Below are positions 44,015 through 52,711 of a stretch of 64,000 bases of DNA, piece after piece (position 1 is the first letter of the stretch; each line of letters opens with the position of its first letter). Under the pieces are notes generated by a model that was given only the letters and a program-made list of their open reading frames with translations, was not told the origin of the DNA and made no database searches. The stretch spans positions 1 through 64,000 of the forward strand of contig CAYJER010000005.1 of the NCBI GenBank assembly GCA_964369225.1, written 5' to 3'. The translations under genes and the position numbers were made by a program. The stretch comes from SIG603 sp964369225. GTDB taxonomy: Bacteria; Bacillota; Clostridia; Oscillospirales; Acutalibacteraceae.

Positions 44015-44405
44015 ATAAAAGCTCTCCCATATAGTCTTTATTCACGCCCTCTCTCACACTAAACGAATATTGAACCGTAAGCGTTAGAGTTTCTTTTTCT
44101 ATTTTCTGCTCTTTTATATAACCTCTAATAGAAAAATCCTCATCTAAACTTACAAGCTCAACTGCCCTGTGCAAAAGCACAGAGCAGTCATATAGGTTTG
44201 ATACATCTTCATCATATTTTTTAATGCTAAATTCAAGACTGTATTTAGTAAGCCTAGAGGGCAAAGGTTGCGACTTAACACTAGTTAAAGCTATTATAAA
44301 AGAAGCTTTCTGCATTCCCTGTTCTACAGGAGGTTTAAATATTTTCTCATTTGGAAAGACTACTTTAATGCCTTTACAAAGAGCCTCATAAACATCATTA
44401 ACCAT
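44001..44405 (-). CDS. Phage minor tail/tail-terminator-like protein
   Basis: A 134-aa protein. The N-terminus V-N-D-V-Y-E-A-L-C-K-G-I-K-V-V-F-P and a central Y-D-C-S-V-L-L-H-R-A-V-E-L suggest the family found between the connectors and the sheath (DUF6838-like/tail completion). I start at ATG 44405, 4 nt after the preceding stop; the reading frame is open upstream but overlaps that gene. Confidence 0.7.
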   Translation of the reverse strand: MVNDVYEALCKGIKVVFPNEKIFKPPVEQGMQKASFIIALTSVKSQPLPSRLTKYSLEFSIKKYDEDVSNLYDCSVLLHRAVELVSLDEDFSIRGYIKEQKIEKETLTLTVQYSFSVREGVNKDYMGELLYAEQ

Positions 44406-44409
44406 AAAT

Positions 44410-44757
44410 TTAAATCCATCTTTCAAATATTTCAACTGGTATTTCCTTGTGTCTGCTATAAATTCGCTGAATTCCAGAACGTATAAAAGTTTGCTCCTGT
44501 GAATTTTTTCTAACAACAATCTTAGAGCCTAACGGAATGTTATAATCCTTTTCAACTAGCAACACAGCAATTTCTTTAGCAGTCTTTTTCTCGTCTCCAC
44601 TTAAAGAGCTGTGACTAGTCTTATATGTAAGTGTGCATGGAATATCTTTATATAAAATTTTTTCTATATATTCAGCAATTGCACTTCCTTCAATAATCTC
44701 ACGAACATACACATCACAAGAATCATGTCTCATAAAATAAGTGCCACGGTTCACCAC
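44410..44757 (-). CDS. Phage head-tail joining/minor capsid protein
   Basis: A 115-aa protein in the position of the XkdH/YqbH-like head closure proteins. Only general features can be seen: a beta-rich sequence with I-P-L-G-S-K-I-V-V-R-K-N. A GTG start at 44757 (or GTG 44754) follows AGGAGG by 5 (or 8) nt and overlaps the upstream TGA. Confidence 0.65.
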   Translation of the reverse strand: MVNRGTYFMRHDSCDVYVREIIEGSAIAEYIEKILYKDIPCTLTYKTSHSSLSGDEKKTAKEIAVLLVEKDYNIPLGSKIVVRKNSQEQTFIRSGIQRIYSRHKEIPVEIFERWI

Positions 44758-45092
44758 AGTATCCTCCTGTATTTCGAGATTTTATACTCTGTTATACGAG
44801 AATACTCTTCTGCAATATCCCAAAGAGAAGTGCCAGCCTTGTAACTAGCACTAACTAAACCCTCTTTTACACTGGTAACATCTCTCTCGCCTTTAGCCAT
44901 AAGGTCATCTTTAATAAGTAAACCTGTTGCAATCTCGGCTACTAAATAGTTTGCCTGTTCGTCTAACTCTTCAACATGAGTCAAAAGCTCGTTTATCGCC
45001 CTTTCTATACACCTATCGACCCGTGGGTCATCAAGTTCTGAAAGGCTTAAATCCTTTAGTCTTTCACTAATTATCGCTCTTATCTCTGGCAT
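44751..45092 (-). CDS. Phage head-tail connector (YqbG-like)
   Basis: A 113-aa helical protein. The segments I-S-E-R-L-K-D-L, R-V-D-R-C-I-E-R-A-I-N-E-L-L and G-T-S-L-W-D-I-A-E-E-Y fit small gp6-like connectors. I start at ATG 45092; the open frame further upstream only overlaps the capsid gene in another frame. Confidence 0.72.
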   Translation of the reverse strand: MPEIRAIISERLKDLSLSELDDPRVDRCIERAINELLTHVEELDEQANYLVAEIATGLLIKDDLMAKGERDVTSVKEGLVSASYKAGTSLWDIAEEYSRITEYKISKYRRILW

Positions 45093-45096
45093 AGGC

Positions 45097-46149
45097 TTAA
45101 CCCTTAGAAAGTATTCTACAAATTGGAATAGCCTTATGATTAATATATGTTCTACTATCCTCTGTAGCCTCACCAGAATGAACCAGTGTCCAGTTAGCTC
45201 CCTTTTCAAGCTCTGCATCAGTAGGTGATAAACTAGCCTGTGAAGACTTTTCATAAGATATTCCATAAGGAGCAAACACTTTTCTTTGTCTCATATAAAG
45301 TGTGTCTTCACCGCCGTTTGTCTTAGGATCTCTAGCAATTTCAAAAGGCACTTTAGCACCGATATCTTCATAAAAAATTGAACCAGCACCTAGAACATAA
45401 CTAGTATAAATGTCATCTGAACCACTGGTGTCAATCGGCATATTGTCGTCCACTAAAACTAGTTTACCATTCCACGTTCCAAGCTCTAAATCTCTTGTAA
45501 TCCCGTCTTTATCTGTGTACTTTAGGTGCTCAATAAGCTGTAGATTTTCAAGATTTGTCGCAACATCGGAGTGCATAATAACCATTGCGAATTTCTTTTT
45601 ATTTGCCCCACAAGCCTTATTAATTGCCCTGTTAAGGCTTGTAGCTGTCATGTTTCCATCACTCTCGGCGGTAATATCGCTTGTGTGATTAGTAACAAAC
45701 TCTGTATTCTTAGTGCCGGTCATAGAGAAAATACCTTTAAGCGACGCTAGAATAGAATTTTGGTCTATGCTGTCTTGATACTCGGCAACCTGAGATGCCA
45801 CGTTTTCCATAAAGTCAACACCGCCTGTAACATCATAAGAGAAATCTCTCTCAATCCAAGCCTTAGCCCTACCGACAACAATTACACCTTGCTCAAAAGT
45901 CTTAGTTCCTGTGGCAGTGATATCAGTTTGTCCGTCATAGTTAAGCGCATCGCCATCAATCATACCACGCATTGCCATTCTCGCATAGTTTGCACCATCT
46001 TGCGAGGTAAAAGCCTCTTTGATATCAACATTCGAGGCAAGCGCACCACATTTTTTAAGCTCGTTCATTTTAAGGTTTGGAACTCTGTCAACCATATAAC
46101 GAAAAGCCTCTGCATTAAAACTCTTTGAATTAAATTTTGAATTTGCCAT
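45097..46149 (-). CDS. Phage major capsid protein
   Basis: A 350-aa coat protein. It shows V-S-E/D-like N-arm regions, F-E-Q-G-V-I-V-V-G-R-A-K-A-W, I-M-H-S-D-V-A-T-N-L near residue 195, and the late V-D-D-N-M-P followed by L-G-A-G-S-I, all typical of SPP1/PBSX-type coats. It follows the scaffold gene by 18 nt. Confidence 0.9.
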   Translation of the reverse strand: MANSKFNSKSFNAEAFRYMVDRVPNLKMNELKKCGALASNVDIKEAFTSQDGANYARMAMRGMIDGDALNYDGQTDITATGTKTFEQGVIVVGRAKAWIERDFSYDVTGGVDFMENVASQVAEYQDSIDQNSILASLKGIFSMTGTKNTEFVTNHTSDITAESDGNMTATSLNRAINKACGANKKKFAMVIMHSDVATNLENLQLIEHLKYTDKDGITRDLELGTWNGKLVLVDDNMPIDTSGSDDIYTSYVLGAGSIFYEDIGAKVPFEIARDPKTNGGEDTLYMRQRKVFAPYGISYEKSSQASLSPTDAELEKGANWTLVHSGEATEDSRTYINHKAIPICRILSKG

Positions 46150-46167
46150 TTAAATACCCCCATTAAA

Positions 46168-46629
46168 TTAATTATTTTTTGTTGTAAAATATTCACATAG
46201 TTCTGTATAAGTCATCTCTGTCGGCGCCTTATACGCTTCGTCCGCCTTTTCGGCTGGTTTTAATCCTTTCAGTTCGGCGTTTCCAAAAAGAAAAGCATCC
46301 GATTTTTTCAAAGAATCAATCTGCTCTTCTATCCCGCTTAAATTGCCATCGTCTGAAAGGATTAACTGCTCTTTGTCGAGCAAGGCATATACAGCCTTTT
46401 GATTTTTCGCCCCACAAGCTACAAGCGCCTTGTCAACTGCGTTTTGCAATCGTATGTCTTTAATCTGCTTTTGGTAGGACTCTTCATTTGCCATATGCTC
46501 TTGATTTTGTAGTTTCAGTTTTTCAAAGTCATTTTTAAGAACATAGTTTTCAGTCAATTCTTTTAAAACTTCTTCTAACTTTTCCTCATCCAAACTATCA
46601 CCAAAAATCTTTTCAAATAAGTCTTTAAT
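46168..46629 (-). CDS. Phage scaffolding protein (GP20-like)
   Basis: A protein of about 153 aa, strongly helical and charged, with K-D-L-F-E-K-I-F-G-D-S-L-D-E-E at the start, a coiled coil and A-V-D-K-A-L-V-A-C-G-A-K-N near the middle, as in minor-capsid GP20 scaffolds. The best-placed start is ATT at 46629, 8 nt after AAGGAGG. GTG 46638 abuts the ribosome site and ATG 46677 lies inside a repeat without a site. The initiator is thus probably non-canonical. Confidence 0.8.
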   Translation of the reverse strand: MKDLFEKIFGDSLDEEKLEEVLKELTENYVLKNDFEKLKLQNQEHMANEESYQKQIKDIRLQNAVDKALVACGAKNQKAVYALLDKEQLILSDDGNLSGIEEQIDSLKKSDAFLFGNAELKGLKPAEKADEAYKAPTEMTYTELCEYFTTKNN

Positions 46630-46677
46630 TTGTCTCACCTCCTTATTATATAGAATACCACCCACCACCACTGACAT

Positions 46678-46860
46678 TCAATGACCAGCACCAGCGTGCC
46701 GCTGGATCCAAATTCACACCAGCGTGACGCTGGACCCAAATTCGCACACCTAATATATATTTAACTATTGCTTATTCACCTGCGACCAACTTTAATCAAA
46801 AAATCCGCAAGGATTTTCACATCCACTCTTAGCTCTTCACTCTTAGCTCTTCACTAATTC
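46678..46860. repeat. Dispersed repeat block E between scaffold and portal genes
   Basis: Two copies of an ACCAGCGTG-CGCTGGA hairpin at about 46683-46735 are followed by TTCACCTGCGACCAACTTTAAT and the palindrome AAAATCCGCAAGGATTTT at about 46800-46817. Direct repeats AGCTCTTCACTCTT follow. The last 18 nt lie inside the portal frame and supply its stop codon. Confidence 0.75.
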
Positions 46861-48207
46861 TGCATTTATATCATCAACCCACGGATGATGTGCAACAACT
46901 GTTTCTCTCGAAATAATCTCTTGTGATTTTATACAATTCTCAATAAGCTCTGTCTCATTAATCAAAATATCCCTATTAAAAATTATTTCGGCAGTCTTTC
47001 CAGTAGTGTCAACATACTCCACCAACTGCAAATAAATATTCACAAACTGCAAAATCTGCATAAAAGAAGCCTGTAACTCATTTTCCATGTCATTTGCATC
47101 AAGGTCTATGTCAGAATAAATACTTCTAATACTTATCTGGTTTTGTGCGCTTATAGAAATCCCCTCGTCTCTTGCCTCGAAACCTCTTGCGTTTTGAGTG
47201 ATCGCCCTTGAAATCATTTTAATTATCATTTCATAATTATCTGAGTTCACCTCAATTCTAAGCACATCAACACCGCCAGAACTTCCCTCTTGTGTCCTTG
47301 TTTTAATAGCCCCATAACAAGAAAGATTTTTCCTAAATTCGCCTAAATCAGTGCCGTCATAATTCTTAAGAACAAGTATACTGTTCCTTACATTTTCTTC
47401 CATGTTGTTTACAAAGTCAGATAACAATAAATTAAGGCTATCTTGTAACTGCTTAACTTTATTTATAAGCGGAATTTCCTTAGCATTAGCCTTAATAGGA
47501 ATAAGCGGAAGATACTGCCAATTATACCCTAGTCCGCCTATGCTAAGATACGGTCTCTCATTGTCTTGCTTTACAAGTGTGTCATTATCCATCTCATAGC
47601 TAGTAACACCGCTTACTTTGTAGACATCCACCATAGTGACAGTCCTTTTTTCTTTGCCCTCATAGCGTTCAAGCTCATACACTCTTACAGCACAGTCAAG
47701 CTCTGTGTGTAGACTGTCTTTCCAAAAAGGACAAACCTCCTCACCAGAAAAAACTTTAAACTTAAGTTCTCCATAATCGTCTACATAAGGATAAATCCAT
47801 GCAATTCCACCTATAATAGCCTCTTCACCTGCAAGCTTTAAAGAACGCATGAACCTATTGTCAAGTATTTTTTTAAGGTGCAAATAATATTCATCATCAT
47901 TACACTTAAAAGTTACAGCCTTGCCCAAAATATAGTTCTTTTTTTGATCTACAAGCCTAGCATATCTATTATCAACCACAATGTTATTAGGCAGATTGCT
48001 AACCTCTTCCACCTCGCCACTTCTGCCTATAGCAGTCCTCTTTCTCTCTTTAATGTCGTGTTCACCCAGATAATATTTTTTGCCTGTAAGCATATCATTT
48101 CTTGAGCTACTCGCTAGCCAATCAGATATTTCTAAGGCAAAAAATTCCTCCTCATTTAAACTATTCTGCTTTATTCTAGCATTGATTAAATCATTTTCGT
48201 TTACCAT
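46843..48207 (-). CDS. Phage portal protein (SPP1 Gp6-like)
   Basis: A 454-aa portal subunit. Signals are the Y-Y-L-G-E-H-D-I near residue 42, N-R-Y-A-R-L-V-D-Q-K-K-N-Y-I-L-G-K near 85, G-G-I-A-W near 145 and S-D-F-V-N-N-M-E-E near 268. The final residues (A-E-L-V-K-S) are encoded by a dispersed repeat, so the natural C-terminus has probably been replaced. The expected MuF-type minor head gene after the portal is absent. Confidence 0.9.
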   Translation of the reverse strand: MVNENDLINARIKQNSLNEEEFFALEISDWLASSSRNDMLTGKKYYLGEHDIKERKRTAIGRSGEVEEVSNLPNNIVVDNRYARLVDQKKNYILGKAVTFKCNDDEYYLHLKKILDNRFMRSLKLAGEEAIIGGIAWIYPYVDDYGELKFKVFSGEEVCPFWKDSLHTELDCAVRVYELERYEGKEKRTVTMVDVYKVSGVTSYEMDNDTLVKQDNERPYLSIGGLGYNWQYLPLIPIKANAKEIPLINKVKQLQDSLNLLLSDFVNNMEENVRNSILVLKNYDGTDLGEFRKNLSCYGAIKTRTQEGSSGGVDVLRIEVNSDNYEMIIKMISRAITQNARGFEARDEGISISAQNQISIRSIYSDIDLDANDMENELQASFMQILQFVNIYLQLVEYVDTTGKTAEIIFNRDILINETELIENCIKSQEIISRETVVAHHPWVDDINAELVKS

Positions 48208-48231
48208 ACGACTTCCTTTCTTCTTGACTTT

Positions 48232-49467
48232 CTAAAATTCCATTAAACCAGCCTTAAACACATCTCTCACAAAATACCTAATGTCGTCCATTGCATGGTC
48301 ATTCGCCTTTATTGGCCTGTCATCAACCGAACTTTCATCCCAAACATACATAGAAAATTCCCTTATGCTGTCTTTGCAAGAAGCACAAAACAGCAAATCT
48401 TCCCTGTGCAAATGGTTCGCTACTTCTCTAATTCCGTCTACTACTCTATTAGAAGCCGCCTGAACTCTAAAGAGTCCATTCCTCCTAATAAGCTCTATAA
48501 AGGAGGCGGCAGAGGGGTCTATAATCACTTTTTCGATTATTCTCCCCCCTGCCAAATTACAAAGCTGTGTGTAATATTCTTCATCAGTTTTTTGAAAACC
48601 ACTTCCTCTGCCATCATGATAATACTCTTTAATTCTATACCACTTAGAATTATGATAACCCCAAAGACCCATAGAAGTTGCATTCTGTATACCATAATCG
48701 CAAGAAATAATAAATCTTGTGTACGCCCTTTCTTCATCACTTACAACATGCTTGTCCACACTAAACATAGGGTAAACCAAGCCTTCTGCCGCCACCCATT
48801 TACCAAGAATATACCTGTCATAGAATACACCGACATAAAGTTTTTTAGCATCTTCAATCGCCTGTTTTGTAAGAATAGGGTTATCCTCCATCAAAAAGTG
48901 TATATACAAGGCTCTTTTATCCTCTGCTTTTTCTATCCACTCCTTATAAAAATAATGGTTAGGATTTTCAGGATTACAGTTAAACCAAAACTTAGCATTA
49001 GGAATAGAAAGAGTTCTAGCTATAGCCTGATCAACAAAAGACCTTGCCATTAACGCCACCTCGTCAAACATCACACCCGAAAGCGTAATTCCTTGAATAA
49101 GGCTGTGGCTTTGCTCATCTTTGCCTCCATACAAATAAAATATATTGGAAATTTCTGCATTACTTATAATAAGCTTATTGTCACTTCGTTTATATTCAAG
49201 TGTAAAATGAGAAGTAATATCCTCTTGTTCCTGCAACAAATTAAGTATATTTCTCTCGACACTCTTAATGGTCTTGCCACATATTGCAAAAATAGACTTA
49301 TCAAAATTTTTCATAGCCCAACAAATAAAACCCACTGTCATACAGGTTGTTTTTCCACTTCTTACAGCACCGTCACATATAACAGCCTTGTACTTATCTT
49401 TAGTAGAAGCCTTGAACGCCCATTTAAGCAACAATTTTTGTTTTTTACTAATCTTGTTCAGTGTCAT
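48232..49467 (-). CDS. Phage terminase large subunit
   Basis: A 411-aa DNA-packaging ATPase/nuclease. Walker A-like D-G-A-V-R-S-G-K-T is near residue 34, Walker B G-V-M-F-D-E-V near 132, and the C-terminal nuclease acids are in S-C-D-Y-G and I-D-P-S-A-A. I start at ATG 49467, with GGAGAG upstream; this overlaps the preceding gene by 20 nt. Confidence 0.93.
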   Translation of the reverse strand: MTLNKISKKQKLLLKWAFKASTKDKYKAVICDGAVRSGKTTCMTVGFICWAMKNFDKSIFAICGKTIKSVERNILNLLQEQEDITSHFTLEYKRSDNKLIISNAEISNIFYLYGGKDEQSHSLIQGITLSGVMFDEVALMARSFVDQAIARTLSIPNAKFWFNCNPENPNHYFYKEWIEKAEDKRALYIHFLMEDNPILTKQAIEDAKKLYVGVFYDRYILGKWVAAEGLVYPMFSVDKHVVSDEERAYTRFIISCDYGIQNATSMGLWGYHNSKWYRIKEYYHDGRGSGFQKTDEEYYTQLCNLAGGRIIEKVIIDPSAASFIELIRRNGLFRVQAASNRVVDGIREVANHLHREDLLFCASCKDSIREFSMYVWDESSVDDRPIKANDHAMDDIRYFVRDVFKAGLMEF

Positions 49468-49690
49468 CTTCTCTCTCCAACGCCTCAAAAAGTTTAGAAG
49501 TTACCTTAGGTTCATTATCGTCTTTTATGGCTATGTCTTTTAAGTCTTTAATAGACTGAATAAGATGTCTTAACTTACCTGTGTCAACTTCTCCGGCAGA
49601 CTTCACCTCTCTCATGGCTCTTTCAACACAAGACACCGCACCGTCTCTCAGTCTTTTAAGCCTGTCAGCCATGCTCTTTTTACTTGGCAT
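49448..49690 (-). CDS. Small phage protein in the terminase-small position
   Basis: An 80-aa basic-then-acidic helical protein (S-M-A-D-R-L-K-R-L-R-D-G-A...H-L-I-Q-S-I-K-D-L). It lies where the small terminase is expected but shows no clear helix-turn-helix, so a terminase role is only suggested by position. It overlaps its neighbours on both sides. Confidence 0.6.
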   Translation of the reverse strand: MPSKKSMADRLKRLRDGAVSCVERAMREVKSAGEVDTGKLRHLIQSIKDLKDIAIKDDNEPKVTSKLFEALEREDDTEQD

Positions 49691-49919
49691 TCAACTCACC
49701 TCTCTTAGAGCCTAAACTAATATCATATAATTGTTTATATCTTTCTACTCTAGCCTTATCGCTCTTACTTAGCGCATCTTTTCTAAGTATTTTAGCAATT
49801 TGCCCTGCTATTGCCATCCTTTCTTTTTCAGGATTAATACACTTAACCCTAGAACAAAAATCTTTTTCTACCACATTCCTCATGTTCATAATGCAATTGC
49901 CGTCTTTATAACATATCAT
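49680..49919 (-). CDS. Small phage protein, first gene of the structural operon
   Basis: A 79-aa protein with three Cys near the N-terminus (C-Y-K-D-G-N-C, F-C-S-R-V-K-C) and a helical remainder. GGGGTGAG precedes ATG 49919 by about 5 nt. Function unknown; a DNA-binding or packaging accessory role fits the position. Confidence 0.6.
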   Translation of the reverse strand: MICYKDGNCIMNMRNVVEKDFCSRVKCINPEKERMAIAGQIAKILRKDALSKSDKARVERYKQLYDISLGSKRGELNAK

Positions 49920-49940
49920 CTAACTCACCCCTTTCCGCAT

Positions 49941-49972
49941 AAAAAAAGAGCTGTACTTTTCGTACAACTCTT
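49941..49972 (-). terminator. Terminator between diguanylate cyclase and the phage operon
   Basis: AAGAGCTGTAC at 49946-49956 pairs with GTACAACTCTT at 49962-49972. On the minus strand it is followed by seven T. It ends the cyclase transcript, and it also lies downstream of a promoter-like sequence for the phage genes. Confidence 0.8.
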
Positions 49973-49991
49973 ACATATTTTTCTATTATAG

Positions 49992-50021
49992 AGTATAGCA
50001 TGATATTAGTATGACATTCAA
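49992..50021 (-). promoter_or_regulatory. Possible promoter of the phage operon, upstream of a terminator
   Basis: On the minus strand, TTGAAT at 50021-50016, an 18-nt spacer and TATACT at 49997-49992. Transcripts from here would meet the terminator at 49972-49941 before the first phage gene. Confidence 0.45.
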
Positions 50022-50079
50022 TGACACTACTAACACTAAACATATTGAATATAAATTTGCAACAACTATAAAGTATTAC

Positions 50080-51723
50080 TTATTTCTTACTCGATAATGT
50101 AGCCTCATCATAAACAGTATAAGTATTCTTTCCATGCTTTTTTGAATAATACATAGCTTTATCTGCTTTATCGAACAGTTCGTCATATGTTTTGCCGTCT
50201 AAGTTAGCTATCGAAACACCAATACTCGGGGTTACTGTTATAATTTGCCCATCATTAGCTAAATGACTTTTACTTAGTCTAACACGAACCTTCTCCGCTT
50301 TATCTTTTATAGTATTTATAGTGGTTGTTTTTTTCATAAACACCACAAATTCATCACCGCCAACACGTCCTACAATATCCATCTCACGGAATATTTCTTC
50401 AATAGCTCTGCATGACTCTTTGAGTACTTCATCGCCATAAGAATGTCCAAGAGAGTCGTTTATCTCTTTAAAATTATCAAGATCAAACATAAACAAGGTA
50501 CCCGTTCCGCCCGCCGTCAAATAGTCATCAATCAATATTTGCGTCATTTCTTTGTTTCTTACACCAGTCAATGAATCTCTTTCAGCACGATAACGTAATT
50601 TCATTTCGGCTTCTTTTTCTAACTGAATTTCTGAAACCGTCATCATGGCAATTATGTCATTATCTTCATTTTTATTTAGTGTGATTTCTATTCTAAGCCA
50701 CGAATAATCTTCTCTTAAATAATTACTTTTATAATCATATGCAAATCTATTTTCTCCACGATTAAACGCATCTATTAATTTTTCAGGAATTATATGTTCA
50801 AGCATAACTAATTGATCAGATGAGTGAACATAATCTTTAATATAATTTTCTAAAAACTGCGTACCTGTTCCCAGTTCCTCAATATTTAGCGACTTACCCA
50901 TTCTCATATAAGTTATGATCTGATTTTTCGAGCAATTAGCTTCTATAACAGCGGTTGTTCTATCCATCAAAACATTCTTATATACTTTTTCTTTATCCAT
51001 TTGTGAAGCCAACTCATTGTGTTTAGCTTTGTAACCATACATATTAGACATTTTTATCATCATATATATTCCAAGGTAAAGTGCTATTAAAAATACTATA
51101 GGTAGAACAATCTGAGGTATCTCCATGCTTATTGAAATTTCCAATTCATCATATACTATGCCGTTATATATCATATAACCTAAGAACAAGCTCGACATTA
51201 AACAAAGTGGAAATGAAAATTCTTTATTCTGATTAATAATTTTTAAATATTTCTCTGGAATAATTTTTATAACGGCAAGTATTACAAAAATATGAACAAA
51301 CAATGTGATAGTAATAGTGTCAACCGAATAAAACTCATGATGAGCAACGTAATAAAGACTTTCACCTATAACAAGAGCATAAATCGATGTAATTATTGAC
51401 CTTAAGACAAGTATATGCAAAATAAGCGCCGTGCTACAAGTAATAATTCCAGTTAAAGTATTTTTATAACAAATCAAAAATTCAATTAATAATACAAGGG
51501 TGATAGACAAGAAAAAGAATGTATAATTCTCTTTAATATATGGCAGATAAAAAAACAAAAGAATGCCATTAAACAGGCATATTGCAAGCAGTCCAAGTCG
51601 TGGAACTCTGCATCTATCTAACATTCTTGAAACTAAAGCAAAGAAAGAATAATTGTGAGCTACTACTAAACCCACAAAAAGAATAACACTAATTGCTACA
51701 TTGTTAAGTAATATATCTTTCAT
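50080..51723 (-). CDS. Membrane diguanylate cyclase
   Basis: A 547-aa cyclic-di-GMP synthase. The N-terminal 225 residues form about seven transmembrane helices, a sensory membrane domain. A PAS-like linker follows, then a GGDEF domain with the intact G-G-D-E-F at 455-459 and the inhibitory-site R446-x-x-D449. Enzyme activity and product feedback inhibition are therefore expected. It has its own terminator and is separated by 141 nt from the glycosyltransferase gene. Confidence 0.93.
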   Translation of the reverse strand: MKDILLNNVAISVILFVGLVVAHNYSFFALVSRMLDRCRVPRLGLLAICLFNGILLFFYLPYIKENYTFFFLSITLVLLIEFLICYKNTLTGIITCSTALILHILVLRSIITSIYALVIGESLYYVAHHEFYSVDTITITLFVHIFVILAVIKIIPEKYLKIINQNKEFSFPLCLMSSLFLGYMIYNGIVYDELEISISMEIPQIVLPIVFLIALYLGIYMMIKMSNMYGYKAKHNELASQMDKEKVYKNVLMDRTTAVIEANCSKNQIITYMRMGKSLNIEELGTGTQFLENYIKDYVHSSDQLVMLEHIIPEKLIDAFNRGENRFAYDYKSNYLREDYSWLRIEITLNKNEDNDIIAMMTVSEIQLEKEAEMKLRYRAERDSLTGVRNKEMTQILIDDYLTAGGTGTLFMFDLDNFKEINDSLGHSYGDEVLKESCRAIEEIFREMDIVGRVGGDEFVVFMKKTTTINTIKDKAEKVRVRLSKSHLANDGQIITVTPSIGVSIANLDGKTYDELFDKADKAMYYSKKHGKNTYTVYDEATLSSKK

Positions 51724-51864
51724 AAATCTCCCTCCTTCTATATAAAATAAGCCTAGACAAAATTCAATAATTCTATCTGACTTTCATAAAATCAATCCTA
51801 AACAGATTATAATTATATCACTTTTAATATATAATATCAAGTATTTTATCAAATAAAATTTGTA

Positions 51865-52635
51865 TCATTTCTTTAAATAAATTCTTCTTAAACTAGCATT
51901 AAAACCCCATCCTAAAAGGCAATAAAGCGATTTAGGCAATGATAATTTCTCAACATTTCTGTATAAATACCATGTTCTCTTCATTGCAACAAATTTATTA
52001 GAACTTAGCGACTGGGGAACTCTGCGATATATAGAAAGAGTTTCGTTTTGTCCTTTAAATACTACCCCATTCCTTAACATTTGAAACCAAGTAGCAGAGT
52101 CTTGCCCTCTTCTAACATTAGGCATCTCTAATAATTTTTTATCTACTGTTTTTAAGTCTACAATTACACCACTAGTTTGGATAACCGTATTTCTTAGCAG
52201 TTGCTTATATGAAATTGTTTTAGGCATAGTTACAATTTTATTTAAAGGTGTTCCATCATCTTCAATTTTTTCGTAATCAGGACAAGAAAACTCAGCATTA
52301 TTTTCATTTAAAAACTTAAGTTGTTTTTCTAGTTTTTGAGGAAACCACAAATCGTCAGCATCTAAATAAGCAATGTATCTTCCACTAGCTTTCCCTAAAG
52401 CTGTGTTTCTTGCAATAGCAGCCCCACCATTATTTTCTAATTTTATAAGTTTAATTCTTTTGTCTTTTTCAGTATATTCTTCAACAATATTTCTTGTGTC
52501 ATCACTAGAGCAATCGTCTGCAATTAACATTTCCCAATTTTTATAAGTTTGTGCAATTACACAGTTCATTGTTTCCTTAATATATTTACTACTGTTATAA
52601 CTAGGTGTAATAATTGATACTAATTCAGTTTTCAT
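51865..52635 (-). CDS. Family 2 glycosyltransferase
   Basis: A 256-aa GT-A enzyme that transfers a sugar from a nucleotide sugar. It shows S-I-I-T-P-S-Y-N-S near residue 8, I-A-D-D-C-S-S-D-D-T near 38, N-N-G-G-A-A-I-A-R-N-T near 67 and the metal motif L-D-A-D-D near 92. No transmembrane helices, so it is probably cytoplasmic. Its place among cyclic-di-GMP genes hints at polysaccharide or protein glycosylation under that signal, which is inference. Confidence 0.92.
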   Translation of the reverse strand: MKTELVSIITPSYNSSKYIKETMNCVIAQTYKNWEMLIADDCSSDDTRNIVEEYTEKDKRIKLIKLENNGGAAIARNTALGKASGRYIAYLDADDLWFPQKLEKQLKFLNENNAEFSCPDYEKIEDDGTPLNKIVTMPKTISYKQLLRNTVIQTSGVIVDLKTVDKKLLEMPNVRRGQDSATWFQMLRNGVVFKGQNETLSIYRRVPQSLSSNKFVAMKRTWYLYRNVEKLSLPKSLYCLLGWGFNASLRRIYLKK

Positions 52636-52711
52636 TTTAATATCCTTTCTAACTTACTATACATCATAGCACGACACGTAAATAATACATGTCGTGCTAA
52701 ACTTTTATCAA

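Larger units (their letters stand above)
33607..49919 (-). mobile_element. PBSX-like contractile-tail phage structural cluster (reduced prophage or domesticated particle)
   Basis: About 25 consecutive minus-strand genes: terminase, portal, scaffold, capsid, connectors, sheath, tube, chaperone, short tape-measure-position gene, LysM baseplate protein, other baseplate proteins, fibre-like proteins, holin and lysozyme. No integrase, repressor, replication or excision gene and no att duplication were seen. All frames that can be recognised are open and overlap tightly. Two dispersed repeats (39.96-40.34 kb and 46.68-46.86 kb) have entered the cluster without breaking a frame. Confidence 0.9.

Noticed and set aside
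45093..45275. An N-terminal extension of the head-tail connector overlapping the capsid gene
   Set aside because: The extension is antithetic in composition and overlaps the capsid codons in another frame; ATG 45092 gives a normal connector length.
48295..49053. A 252-codon open frame on the plus strand inside the terminase region
   Set aside because: It lies wholly antisense to the large terminase gene, has no ribosome site and no domain pattern; the low-G+C code makes such shadows common.
49448..49690. Firm assignment of the 80-aa protein as terminase small subunit
   Set aside because: Position fits but no DNA-binding helix-turn-helix could be recognised, so only a positional suggestion is given.
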